A program made the translations under genes and the position numbers. This document shows, piece by piece, positions 1-6,256 of a DNA stretch of 6,729 nucleotides. The notes under the pieces are model-generated. The model saw only the letters and a program-made list of their open reading frames with translations, did no database searches and had not been told where the DNA came from. The stretch is from Methanosphaera sp. rholeuAM130 (GTDB taxonomy: Archaea > Methanobacteriota > Methanobacteria > Methanobacteriales > Methanobacteriaceae): the NCBI GenBank assembly GCA_003266065.1, contig MUZY01000089.1, forward strand, positions 1-6,729, in the 5' to 3' direction. Position 1 is the first letter of the stretch; every line of letters begins with the position of its first letter.

Positions 1-485
1 TAATTTAAAGCCGTATCATAGGCTTGGGTTGAATTCACCAATACAACTCCCTCTTTGGGTTGTCCGTATAATATATACGTATCTTCAGGTGAATTTAGTA
101 TTGCCGGCAGTACTGCCAAATCCTCTTCACCGTCAACAACTATTATCATCGGATTTTCTTTTGTCGACGTTTTTATCGAGTCTGCAATTAACTCTATCAG
201 TTCATCGGTTAGTACTCCTGGCGGATTTTCAACATATACTATGTTGTCTGTATGATTCAAGTTGTGTTGTACAGGTCTGCGTTCTATCAAGTTATCAACA
301 ATACATATCTGGGGAGTTAAGTTTAAGTCCACCAATGTTTTTGTCGTCACATCACCTATACCAATTACTAACTTGTCATTAGCTAATTGTTTTCGTATTA
401 TTTCTTGAATTAAATCAATAGATTCATGCAGGTTACCTAATGGTTTTTTTAATTCTTTTCTTAAATATTTTGGTAATTTTAGCAC
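1..485 (-). CDS. GTP-dependent dephospho-CoA kinase (DUF359 family), C-terminus beyond window
   Basis: This archaeal enzyme phosphorylates dephospho-CoA with GTP, the last step of CoA synthesis, and is unrelated to bacterial CoaE. I translated the reverse strand by hand. It gives 161 codons from a GTG at 485, beginning MLKLPKYLRKELKKPLGNLH, and is still open at base 1. Family landmarks in order are KPLG (residues 14-17), IGDVTTKTL (about 43-51), an IVDN..ERRP segment, ENPPGVLT, a VDGEEDL acidic motif and YGQPKEGVV near the end. The known family is about 165-180 residues, so perhaps 10-20 residues are missing. The GTG is chosen because an in-frame TAA lies at 498-500 just upstream and AGGCGAT (490-496) gives a modest ribosome site 4 nt before it. 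The gene follows spt4 by 18 bp and closes the visible operon. Family identity is firm; substrate and GTP use come from published work on the Thermococcus homologue, not from this sequence. Confidence 0.9.
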   Translation of the reverse strand, partial: MLKLPKYLRKELKKPLGNLHESIDLIQEIIRKQLANDKLVIGIGDVTTKTLVDLNLTPQICIVDNLIERRPVQHNLNHTDNIVYVENPPGVLTDELIELIADSIKTSTKENPMIIVVDGEEDLAVLPAILNSPEDTYILYGQPKEGVVLVNSTQAYDTALN

Positions 486-503
486 AAATATCGCCTTTTA
501 ATT

Positions 504-692
504 TTATTCTTCTTTGACTCTTAAGGCATATCTTCCAGGTACTGTGATATTCAATTCCTTAGCTAAGCCTGAATTATCAGGATCTAGGATAACTATCAAT
601 CCATTCCAATTATTTGATGTTTTATATCCGCATAATGGACATTCATCCTCAAAAGATATTATTTTACATCTTGGACATGCTTTTTCTGCCAT
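504..692 (-). CDS. spt4: Transcription elongation factor Spt4 (RNA polymerase subunit RpoE'')
   Basis: This small zinc protein pairs with Spt5 (NusG-like) to form the clamp-closing processivity factor of archaeal RNA polymerase. The 62-residue product starts MAEKACPRCK. It has a four-cysteine zinc site at C6, C9, C18 and C21 (CPRC and CPLC), followed by the family core: NNWNGLIVILDP, a SGLAKELNI segment and PGRYALRV at the C-terminus. The length is typical for the family. Two in-frame starts are possible, GTG at 695 and ATG at 692. I prefer the ATG because AGGAG at 701-705 sits 8 nt from it and homologues begin close to the first Cys pair; the GTG would add one residue. It follows rpo7 by 32 bp, and this pairing with the polymerase stalk gene is common in archaea. 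The partner spt5 is not in this window. Confidence 0.95.
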   Translation of the reverse strand: MAEKACPRCKIISFEDECPLCGYKTSNNWNGLIVILDPDNSGLAKELNITVPGRYALRVKEE

Positions 693-724
693 CACATAAT
701 CTCCTATAGAACTTGTTCATACAT

Positions 725-1279
725 TTACTTTTTCTTAGATTTTTCTTCGTCAATCCATTCGAAACGACCTAATCCAGGTTGTCTCATGGTTAAACCAATC
801 TTACATTCCTTGATTGTTTTTCCTTTCATACTTACCGCTACGATTCTGGCACGTACGAAGTCTGATTGAGCCAATGTTTTAGGTTTATCCTTAGCTACCA
901 ATGCACTCTGTTTTTCATCGTATGAAATGAAGTCATCGGTAATCTGTGATACGTGAACCAATCCGTCTATCGGTCCTATCCTTACGAATGAACCGAATTC
1001 GATTATTTCAATTACCTCACCATTGACTACTTCATGCAATACCGGCTTGAAGAATAGTGCCTTAAACGTCACATGGTAAAATGCTGATCCGTCACCTATG
1101 ACTACCTGTCCAACATCGTGTTCAAGTATCTCGGTGGCCATTACCATTATGCCCAGTTTCTTGTCTATCTTTCCGACATATTTCCTGTTTAATATTTCAA
1201 TTGCAGTTTCATCAAATGGATTGTCAAAGCTACTTGGTGGTATTCTAACAGTATCTTCAATTGTTGTTAATTCATACAC
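725..1279 (-). CDS. rpoE1: DNA-directed RNA polymerase subunit Rpo7 (RpoE')
   Basis: Rpo7 forms, with Rpo4, the stalk of archaeal RNA polymerase. It is the counterpart of eukaryotic Rpb7, binds emerging RNA and helps open complex formation. The 184-residue product has an N-terminal RNP-like domain (about 1-80, with the conserved GDGSAFYHVTF segment near 62-72). An S1/OB RNA-binding domain follows (about 82-165), with the hallmark EFGSFVRIGPIDGLVHVSQI. A conserved KIGLTMRQPGLG.FEWI end and a lysine-rich tail complete it. Length and motifs agree with Methanocaldococcus RpoE'. The start is a GTG giving MYEL, matching the MYK start of that homologue; GTGGGGT at 1287-1293 is the likely ribosome site, 7 nt away. 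It sits 18 bp after ppa and 32 bp before spt4. The partner gene rpo4 is not in the window. Confidence 0.97.
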   Translation of the reverse strand: MYELTTIEDTVRIPPSSFDNPFDETAIEILNRKYVGKIDKKLGIMVMATEILEHDVGQVVIGDGSAFYHVTFKALFFKPVLHEVVNGEVIEIIEFGSFVRIGPIDGLVHVSQITDDFISYDEKQSALVAKDKPKTLAQSDFVRARIVAVSMKGKTIKECKIGLTMRQPGLGRFEWIDEEKSKKK

Positions 1280-1297
1280 TTTCTATACCCCACAAGA

Positions 1298-1825
1298 TCA
1301 TTCGTATTTTTCTTTATAGAGTTCTATTGCATGAAGCACTGCTTCTTTTGCAGCTTCACTATCTTCCCAACCATTGATTTCAACCGTTTTGTTTTCAAGT
1401 GCTTTATATTGACTAAAGAAATGTGCAATTTCCTTAAGATAATGTTCAGGCAATTGGGATATGTCAGTAATGTCTGCAAATCTTGGATCTTCTACAGGTA
1501 CCGCTAATAATTTATCGTCACTATCTCCCTGATCAATCATTCTCATGATTCCTATTGGTCTTGCGTCAATGATACATCCGGGGAAAGTTGGCTGATCCAT
1601 AATTACCAATACATCAAATGGATCTCCATCCTCCCATAGGGATTTTGGCATGAATCCATATTCTGCTGGATAATGGAATGGTGAAAATAGCACCCTGTCA
1701 AGTGCGAAAGCTTCTTTGTCCTTATCGTATTCATATTTATTACGAGACCCTGTCGGTATTTCTACTACAACGGTAATTTCATTAGGTACATCTGATCCTG
1801 CTTCTATATCTTTCCAAAGATTCAT
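1298..1825 (-). CDS. ppa: Inorganic pyrophosphatase, family I (soluble)
   Basis: This cytoplasmic enzyme hydrolyses pyrophosphate to two phosphates with Mg2+, pulling forward polymerisation, aminoacylation and adenylyl transfer. The 175-residue protein is of normal length for the archaeal/bacterial family I enzyme. Active-site residues are all present by comparison with the E. coli enzyme: E22, K30 and E32 (in GSRNKYEYD), R44, Y52 and Y56, the signature DGDPFD with D66, D68 and D71, then D98, D103 and K105 (MIDQGDSDDK), and the Y140-K141 pair. Nothing key is missing. The ATG start has an excellent GGAGG (1833-1837) 7 nt upstream, within the 33-bp gap after the PIN gene. Being in an operon with polymerase factors and the CoA kinase fits its role: transcription and the preceding CoA-pathway adenylyltransferase both release pyrophosphate. 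Confidence 0.97.
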   Translation of the reverse strand: MNLWKDIEAGSDVPNEITVVVEIPTGSRNKYEYDKDKEAFALDRVLFSPFHYPAEYGFMPKSLWEDGDPFDVLVIMDQPTFPGCIIDARPIGIMRMIDQGDSDDKLLAVPVEDPRFADITDISQLPEHYLKEIAHFFSQYKALENKTVEINGWEDSEAAKEAVLHAIELYKEKYE

Positions 1826-1858
1826 TATTTTTCCTCCAGTAAATTCAATGCTTTTTGA

Positions 1859-2274
1859 TTATTCGTTATGCTTAATATAGCCATCGACTTCTAAATACCT
1901 GCGTTGTCTTAGATAAACTACGGTAATTCCAAGTTCTCTTGCCTTTTTGCGAAGATTCCTATCGTTAGTACACAGTACGTCATCACTACTGCAATACTTA
2001 AGCAACAGATTATCCACATGTTCAGTTTTGGCTATGCTTACTTGGCTGAAAGCCTCACTTTTAGCTATGCTTAATGCTACAGTTGCGGCCAACTTATCTT
2101 TGCCCTTGGCATTATTTTTCAGTCTATCCAATTCATCAATTACAAGTGATGGAACTACTAATTCGTAATATGATGGTAACAGACTCTTCAACTGGGTGAC
2201 TACATCCACGTCCAATTGAATCATCATCATCAAAAATTTGTATCAACAACCGCCTTATGATTTGATGATACCAT
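1859..2274 (-). CDS. PIN-domain RNase, Fcf1/Utp24-like, with a -1 frameshift after codon 14
   Basis: This is a PIN-fold, presumably Mg2+/Mn2+-dependent endoribonuclease of the archaeal group related to eukaryotic rRNA-processing Fcf1/Utp24. The long reading frame (2233-1859, 124 codons) has only TTG/ATG starts at its very front and lacks the N-terminal beta strand with the first catalytic Asp. That strand lies just upstream in the other frame: ATG at 2274, then MVSSNHKAVVDTNF (catalytic D11) and TGA at 2232-2230. Reading one T of the T5 run twice joins the two parts as VVDTNFLMMMIQLDVDV, the expected PIN start, for a 138-residue protein. Later family residues are intact: VVPSLVIDELDRL (E48) and the SSDDVLCTNDRNLR motif (D98, D99, D105). 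The 2274 start is supported by GGAGGT at 2284-2289 and overlaps the aIF2 gamma end by 20 bp. The shift may be a sequencing error, a recent mutation or programmed frameshifting. Target RNA is unknown. Confidence 0.85.
2233..2239 (-). promoter_or_regulatory. Candidate -1 slippery heptamer (A AAT TTT) at the PIN frame break
   Basis: Read on the minus strand in the frame of the 2274 ATG, the codons are ACA AAT TTT TGA. The heptamer A AAT TTT fits the X XXY YYZ rule for -1 tandem slippage, and the next 0-frame codon is the TGA stop. Slipping back one base continues as TTG ATG ATG ATG ATT, exactly the frame of the rest of the PIN protein. The stop also overlaps an ATG (TGATG), so termination and reinitiation is an alternative. 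I see only a weak 4-bp hairpin downstream. Whether the site works, or merely marks a missing T, cannot be told from sequence. Confidence 0.4.
2250..2255 (-). promoter_or_regulatory. SD-like AGGCGG 10 nt upstream of the slippery heptamer
   Basis: AGGCGG lies inside codons 7-9 (Lys-Ala-Val) of the PIN reading frame and begins on the last base of the aIF2 gamma TAA. It is 10 nt from the A AAT TTT heptamer, the spacing at which an internal SD-like element stimulates -1 slippage in bacterial dnaX. It is 16-19 nt from the TTG and first ATG of the downstream frame, too far to serve them as an ordinary ribosome site. It could be chance, since the codons also fit a normal PIN N-terminus. Confidence 0.35.
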
Positions 2275-3484
2275 AACCTATTAACCTCCATCTAGCTCCA
2301 ACACGACGGCTTAATGCAACACGCTGTCCTTCTTCTGCACATACCGGTAACTTCAGCTTCACGTCCACTTCATTGTTTCTGGCACTTGTTACAAGTCCTA
2401 TGGTAGTGGATGTTCCCACATTTATCATCAGGTTTTCAGAAGAATGTATAGGTTCCACTTCTGTTTCGTTTTTGGTACCGACTACTCGGTCAAGCAGGTT
2501 TGTTTTCATTGTAAATTCCTGTATGGTCGGCGGTAACGTACCTGGCTTACCCGCTATAGATCCGGATAGTGAATCCGCCTTGGTAAGTGCCGGGTCAAGC
2601 AGCAAAGCTATACCGATTAATCCTCCAGGTCCTACATCTTCAACGAATTCATCGGCGGCTTCAAGTCCCGTGATTGTTGAGATTAGACTAACCCACTCGG
2701 ATTTGCCCTTACGTTTAACCTGTATTCCCGGTTTTATTTCAATTTCATCGCCGAGTCTAAACTTACCCTGTACTAGTGAACCTCCAATGATTCCACCCTT
2801 TATTTTGTTTGGATGCGTACCCGGTTTGTTTATATCAAATGATCTGGCTACGAACAATTTAGGATTCTTACGTACAGATCTTCTAGGTGTTTTTATAAAT
2901 TTCTGTATTGTCTTAATCAATACGTCAATGTTTGCACCTTGCTGGGCTGATATAGGTATTATGGGTACTCCTTCTGCACAGGTTCCCTTTACGAACTCCT
3001 TGATTTCATGATAGTTTTCTATAGCTTTTTGTTTAGGTACCGTGTCGATTTTGTTCTGAACTACGATTACGTTTTGAACACCGATTACATCCAATGCCAT
3101 AAGGTGTTCTTTTGTTTGCGGCTGAGGACATGGCTCGTTGGCGCCAATTACCAGTATTGCCCCATCCATTATGGCTGCTCCAGAGAGCATTGTTGCCATT
3201 AATGTTTCGTGTCCCGGTGAATCAACAAATGATACTTTTCGAAGTACGTCGGTTTTTGAACCGCAGTGTTCACAAGTTTCTTTTGTAGTGTAACATTGAG
3301 GTGATGGACATTCATTACATCTTCTAAAGGTAATGTCAGCATATCCTAATCTGATTGATATACCTCTTTTAGCTTCTTCACTATGGGTATCAGTCCATAT
3401 TCCCGATAAAGCCTTTGTAAGTGTGGTTTTACCGTGATCAACGTGACCTACTAATCCAATATTTACTTCGGATTGTACTTTCAT
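2255..3484 (-). CDS. eif2g: Translation initiation factor aIF2 subunit gamma
   Basis: This is the GTP-binding core subunit of archaeal aIF2, which with alpha and beta carries Met-tRNAi to the small ribosomal subunit. The 409-residue protein is full length. The G domain shows G1 GHVDHGKT (13-20), a switch I RGISIRLGYAD (40-50), a zinc knuckle with C56, C59, C71 and C74 that is diagnostic of the gamma subunit, G3 DSPGH (88-92), G4 NKID (144-147) and G5 SAQ (179-181). Domains II and III follow, with the GPGGLIG segment and the conserved end RWRLIGYGII. The ATG has GGGGGTG (3491-3497) 6 nt upstream. It lies 47 bp after eS6, and its last 20 bp overlap the PIN gene. Selenocysteine factor SelB and EF-Tu are excluded by the zinc knuckle and overall pattern. 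The alpha and beta subunits are not in this window. Confidence 0.98.
   Translation of the reverse strand: MKVQSEVNIGLVGHVDHGKTTLTKALSGIWTDTHSEEAKRGISIRLGYADITFRRCNECPSPQCYTTKETCEHCGSKTDVLRKVSFVDSPGHETLMATMLSGAAIMDGAILVIGANEPCPQPQTKEHLMALDVIGVQNVIVVQNKIDTVPKQKAIENYHEIKEFVKGTCAEGVPIIPISAQQGANIDVLIKTIQKFIKTPRRSVRKNPKLFVARSFDINKPGTHPNKIKGGIIGGSLVQGKFRLGDEIEIKPGIQVKRKGKSEWVSLISTITGLEAADEFVEDVGPGGLIGIALLLDPALTKADSLSGSIAGKPGTLPPTIQEFTMKTNLLDRVVGTKNETEVEPIHSSENLMINVGTSTTIGLVTSARNNEVDVKLKLPVCAEEGQRVALSRRVGARWRLIGYGIIKS
2284..2289 (-). promoter_or_regulatory. Ribosome binding site GGAGGT for the PIN gene, inside aIF2 gamma
   Basis: GGAGGT is 9 nt before the ATG at 2274 and is embedded in the conserved RWRLIGYG codons at the end of aIF2 gamma. 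It decides the PIN start in favour of 2274 and implies translational coupling between the two genes. Because the protein motif itself constrains these bases, part of the match may be coincidental. Confidence 0.6.
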
Positions 3485-3531
3485 AAGTTACACCCCCATT
3501 AATATAGATTGTTAATCGTCAAATTAAGAAT

Positions 3532-3927
3532 CTATTCTTCTTGCACTTCTTCAGTTGGTTCTGCGAAAATTTCAGCCAGTGTTTGTTCTCCTCTTTCTGA
3601 AACTTTTACATTAATTTGTGAAATATCATCTGCGATTGTGTTTCCACGTACGGTTTTTCTTCTTCTTAAACCTTTTCTTGTTGGTTTAAATCCAATTCCA
3701 CCACTTACTAAACTTTTGAATCTGCGTGATCCGTCTACATCCGGTTTCATTGGGAATCCGTTTTTGTCACTTCCGCCTGTGATTTGTAATTTGTAACCTT
3801 TGAGTCCTAAAACTCCACCATTAAATTCATCGCCAATCTTAAGTCCATTAACGATTTTTGCATCTTTATCATCTAGTTCTAATTGGTATGTTACATCTGC
3901 ATCTGATACTACTACTTTGTATACCAT
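3532..3927 (-). CDS. rps6e: Small-subunit ribosomal protein eS6
   Basis: eS6 is an archaeal/eukaryotic protein of the 30S subunit. The 131-residue product has the eS6 signature ITGGSDKNGFPM (about 49-60), preceded by the GLKGYKLQI strand and followed by a basic stretch with RKGLRRRKTVRGN (about 84-96) that would contact rRNA. The C-terminus is acidic (EPTEEVQEE) and lacks the long phosphorylated helix of the eukaryotic protein, as is normal in archaea. The ATG start has GGAGG at 3934-3938, 6 nt upstream. The gene follows aIF5B by 65 bp; that gap carries an AT-rich TATA-like run near 3946-3956, but it is too close to the ATG to allow both a typical start site and the ribosome site, so I do not call a promoter. 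eS6 is 47 bp ahead of aIF2 gamma. Confidence 0.97.
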   Translation of the reverse strand: MVYKVVVSDADVTYQLELDDKDAKIVNGLKIGDEFNGGVLGLKGYKLQITGGSDKNGFPMKPDVDGSRRFKSLVSGGIGFKPTRKGLRRRKTVRGNTIADDISQINVKVSERGEQTLAEIFAEPTEEVQEE

Positions 3928-3992
3928 TATATGCCTCCGTTTTATTTAATTATATTTTAAGGGTAGTTTATTCTCTACCTAATCCAAATTAG

Positions 3993-5879
3993 TCAGTCAT
4001 AATAGTCTTCAAACTCGTCATCATCCAATGTGTCAAGCTCGCTCCAATCGGTATTTACGACGCCCCACATTGAATCTTCACTTTTTTGTTTGATTTGCTG
4101 AAGCTCTTCCATAGTCAGTATTTCGTCATCGAGGAACTTATCGCTAAATTCGTTCTGCAGTGTTAAAAAGTTTGCCTCATCCATGTCTACATATAATACG
4201 TCGCCCTCTTCGAAATCCTTTTCGAATACGGCTGATCCTATAGCCATTGCAACTTTTGAACCGCGAGGTGATTTGGGTAATGTTTCCCCCTTGTCTTCCA
4301 TACTTTCTACCGTTCCTACAATATGCCCCTCCTTGTTAATGAGAGTGACGCCCTTTTCAATGATTCCACTCATCACTTCAATACCGGCTATTGCAGGCTT
4401 ACTTTTTCTGAATACTAATTTAGGTATTATTCTAATTTTTGCAGGACGTATGATTGAGTCCAGTCTTGCTTTCTTCTTACGTTCCTGAGCTGTGTTTAAC
4501 CATTCTTCATAATCTTCGATTATCTGATAGATTACCTTATCCTGGAATATCTTTATGTTTTGTCCTTGAAGCTCTTCCTGTGCCGATGGTAGAAGATTTA
4601 CATTGAATGCTACGATTACTCCATATTTCTCATCTTCATTATACATTATTGATGCGTTTATTATGTCACGACGTGACACGTCACCTATTTCGGCCGATTT
4701 GATTGGAACATCCATATCATCAAATAGGTTTATTACTGCTTCAAGTGAACCCAAAGTATCCGCCTTGACGATTATTCCAACATCACTCGTCTGTATACGG
4801 ATATTATCCACTTCGGACAATAATTCTTCATGAATATCTGCATCGTTATCATTTGCCACCTTAAGCGGGGATCCTGAAAGCACGTCTTCGACATGCGGTG
4901 CAACTATCTTTACACCGGCGGCGGCGACTATCAAGTCAACGTCCTCGAACATTGTCTTGTTTTCCCTGATTTCCTCTAAAGGCCTCGGCTTAAGCAATGA
5001 ACGAATCTTGGTGGATATTACTTTGTTGTCCTCAGTAAGTAACATTATGCGGTCATCCTTGTTTAAGACACCGTCGTATAATATCGTGTCAATGGTCAGT
5101 CCCAGTCCCTTTTCATTCTTCACTTCAAGTACCGTTCCGGATGCAGGTGCATCCTCCTCTATTTGAAGCTGTTGACTGAGGTATTGGTATGCCAATCCCA
5201 TCAGCATCGTCAAAAGTTCAGGTATTCCTTCACCTGTTTGGGCACTGATTGGGACTATCGTTATTTGACTTGCAAAGTCACTTACACGATCGAACCTTTC
5301 TGATTCAAATCCCTGCTTATGAAGTTCTCCAACTATTTCATAAAGTTTTTGATCCAAATCAAAGGCCACATTCTTATACTGATTTTGTATTGACTTCGAA
5401 AAGGATACATATTTTTTTGTTTTTGAATTGGAATCTTCATCATCCGATTCATCGTCCTCTGAATTCCATCCCGGAATTCTGTCAATCTTATTTGCGGCAA
5501 CCACAAATGGCGTCTTTGATGATTTCAATATGCTTAATGCCTCAAAGGTTTGAGGCTTAAAACCTTCATTAATATCCAATATCAATATTGCCAAATCAGC
5601 AAGGGATCCTCCCCTTTTACGAAGAGTTGTGAATGCCTCATGACCCGGCGTATCTATAAAGAATAATCCCGGCAGCTTTTCTTGGATATTCATTTTTGCC
5701 AGAAAATCACCACAGATTGATGAGATAACATCCATTGGAATTTCGGTTGCACCTATATGCTGGGTTATTCCTCCAGCCTCGTTGGTTGCAACAGTACTAC
5801 CCCTTATGTTATCAAGAAGTGTTGTTTTCCCATGGTCTACATGACCTAGAACGGACACTATTGGTGATCTAGTCTTCAT
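3993..5879 (-). CDS. infB: Translation initiation factor aIF5B (IF2 homologue)
   Basis: This ribosome-dependent GTPase promotes subunit joining and Met-tRNAi placement. It is the archaeal short form without the long eukaryotic N-terminal extension. The G domain has G1 GHVDHGKT (12-19), G2 GGITQHIGAT (36-45), G3 DTPGH (76-80), G4 NKID (130-133) and G5 SAQ (212-214). Domain II (PASGTVLEVKNEKGLG), domain III (KADTLGSLEAVI, IGDVSRRDI) and domain IV (IIPKLVFRKSKPAIAGIEV) follow in the usual order. At 628 residues it is about 30 longer than the roughly 595 I recall for Methanothermobacter. The excess sits in an acidic insert after G4 (141-149, eight of nine residues D/E) and an acidic C-terminal tail (609-628). 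The ATG has AGGAGAT at 5887-5893, 7 nt upstream. It heads the eight-gene unit after a 377-bp gene-free gap. No intein is present. Confidence 0.98.
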   Translation of the reverse strand: MKTRSPIVSVLGHVDHGKTTLLDNIRGSTVATNEAGGITQHIGATEIPMDVISSICGDFLAKMNIQEKLPGLFFIDTPGHEAFTTLRKRGGSLADLAILILDINEGFKPQTFEALSILKSSKTPFVVAANKIDRIPGWNSEDDESDDEDSNSKTKKYVSFSKSIQNQYKNVAFDLDQKLYEIVGELHKQGFESERFDRVSDFASQITIVPISAQTGEGIPELLTMLMGLAYQYLSQQLQIEEDAPASGTVLEVKNEKGLGLTIDTILYDGVLNKDDRIMLLTEDNKVISTKIRSLLKPRPLEEIRENKTMFEDVDLIVAAAGVKIVAPHVEDVLSGSPLKVANDNDADIHEELLSEVDNIRIQTSDVGIIVKADTLGSLEAVINLFDDMDVPIKSAEIGDVSRRDIINASIMYNEDEKYGVIVAFNVNLLPSAQEELQGQNIKIFQDKVIYQIIEDYEEWLNTAQERKKKARLDSIIRPAKIRIIPKLVFRKSKPAIAGIEVMSGIIEKGVTLINKEGHIVGTVESMEDKGETLPKSPRGSKVAMAIGSAVFEKDFEEGDVLYVDMDEANFLTLQNEFSDKFLDDEILTMEELQQIKQKSEDSMWGVVNTDWSELDTLDDDEFEDYYD

Positions 5880-6217
5880 TTTGCTTATCTCCTATAAAAA
5901 ACATTTTATTATACAATAGTTTGCATAATCTTTTCATATCATTTAACTGGATTAAATAAGTTCAAAGATCTTGTTGTTTTTATTCTGATGTGACTCTGAC
6001 AATTAACTTTTTTTCGAATTTCCTGAAAAGAATGATTAAATCTTGAACATATTGCTTATTTGAACTATTGAATAACCTTGATTAACTAATAAGTCGTGTT
6101 TTTTTATTTTGTCATTATTTTTTTACGCGTAAATTAAAATAAATTTCTTGAATGGTTTTTGGATGAGTTATTAGTTTCTCTATGTATCCAATAATTTTTC
6201 TTGTTAACTGTAATAAC
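5880..6217 (-). other. Gene-free AT-rich leader between ndk terminator and infB
   Basis: I find no plausible protein or RNA gene on either strand here. The region is strongly AT-rich with several poly-T/poly-A runs. It should hold the promoter for the infB operon. One TATA-like element is TATAATAAAA (minus strand, 5904-5913), but a start about 25 nt downstream would leave no room for the AGGAGAT at 5887-5893. TTATTTAA near 5952-5960 would give a leader of about 50 nt and fits better, though its sequence is a poorer match. I cannot choose between them. The upstream half contains the palindrome and inverted repeats listed separately. I looked for box C/D guide-RNA boxes near 5970-6000 and found CTGA twice but no C box. 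Confidence 0.6.
6084..6176. repeat. Nested inverted repeats around a 12-bp palindrome
   Basis: AACTAATAA at 6084-6092 is the exact reverse complement of TTATTAGTT at 6168-6176. Inside it, TTTATTTT at 6103-6110 is the reverse complement of AAAATAAA at 6136-6143. Within these lies a perfect 12-bp palindrome, TTTACGCGTAAA, at 6122-6133, whose CGCG core stands out in AT-rich surroundings. The outer repeat and the palindrome share nearly the same centre. This could be an operator for a dimeric regulator, but short AT-rich repeats arise easily by chance. Confidence 0.4.
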
Positions 6218-6251
6218 AAAAAAGCAGAAATTGAAGAAAGTTCAGCTTCTG
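6218..6251 (-). terminator. Hairpin plus oligo-T terminator after ndk
   Basis: On the minus strand, just after the ndk TAG, CAGAAG (6251-6246) pairs with TTTCTG (6230-6225, one G-U). After one C-A mismatch, TGAA (6244-6241) pairs with TTCA (6235-6232) around a 5-nt loop. A C and then six Ts (6223-6218) follow. Oligo-T is the main archaeal termination signal, so this should separate ndk from the infB unit. Efficiency is unknown. Confidence 0.7.
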
Positions 6252-6256
6252 TTTAG

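Noticed and set aside
29..382. 117-codon plus-strand frame with a Leu/Ser-rich, membrane-like product
   Set aside because: It is antisense to the DUF359 CoA kinase, whose family motifs run through the same bases; the hydrophobicity is a by-product of reading the complement.
2217..2232. TGATGATGATGATT as a short tandem repeat of interest in itself
   Set aside because: It is just Met-Met-Met-Ile codons; only its place beside the frame break matters, and that is reported separately.
2373..3011. 212-codon open frame on the plus strand
   Set aside because: It lies wholly inside aIF2 gamma on the opposite strand, has no recognisable domain, and its Ser/Pro/Thr-rich composition is what an antisense frame of this gene would give.
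3501..3509. CTATATTAA (minus strand) as a TATA box for aIF2 gamma
   Set aside because: It is only about 17-25 nt before the ATG, so transcription would begin inside or at the gene and exclude the clear GGGGGTG ribosome site.
3946..3956. AT-rich run before eS6 as an internal promoter
   Set aside because: Same spacing problem with the GGAGG at 3934-3938; AT-rich gaps are common in this genome.
5249..5560. Plus-strand frame of 103 codons
   Set aside because: Antisense to the aIF5B G domain, with no ribosome site or family resemblance.
5970..6000. Possible box C/D guide RNA (repeated CTGA)
   Set aside because: No box C (RTGATGA) at the right distance and no closing stem.
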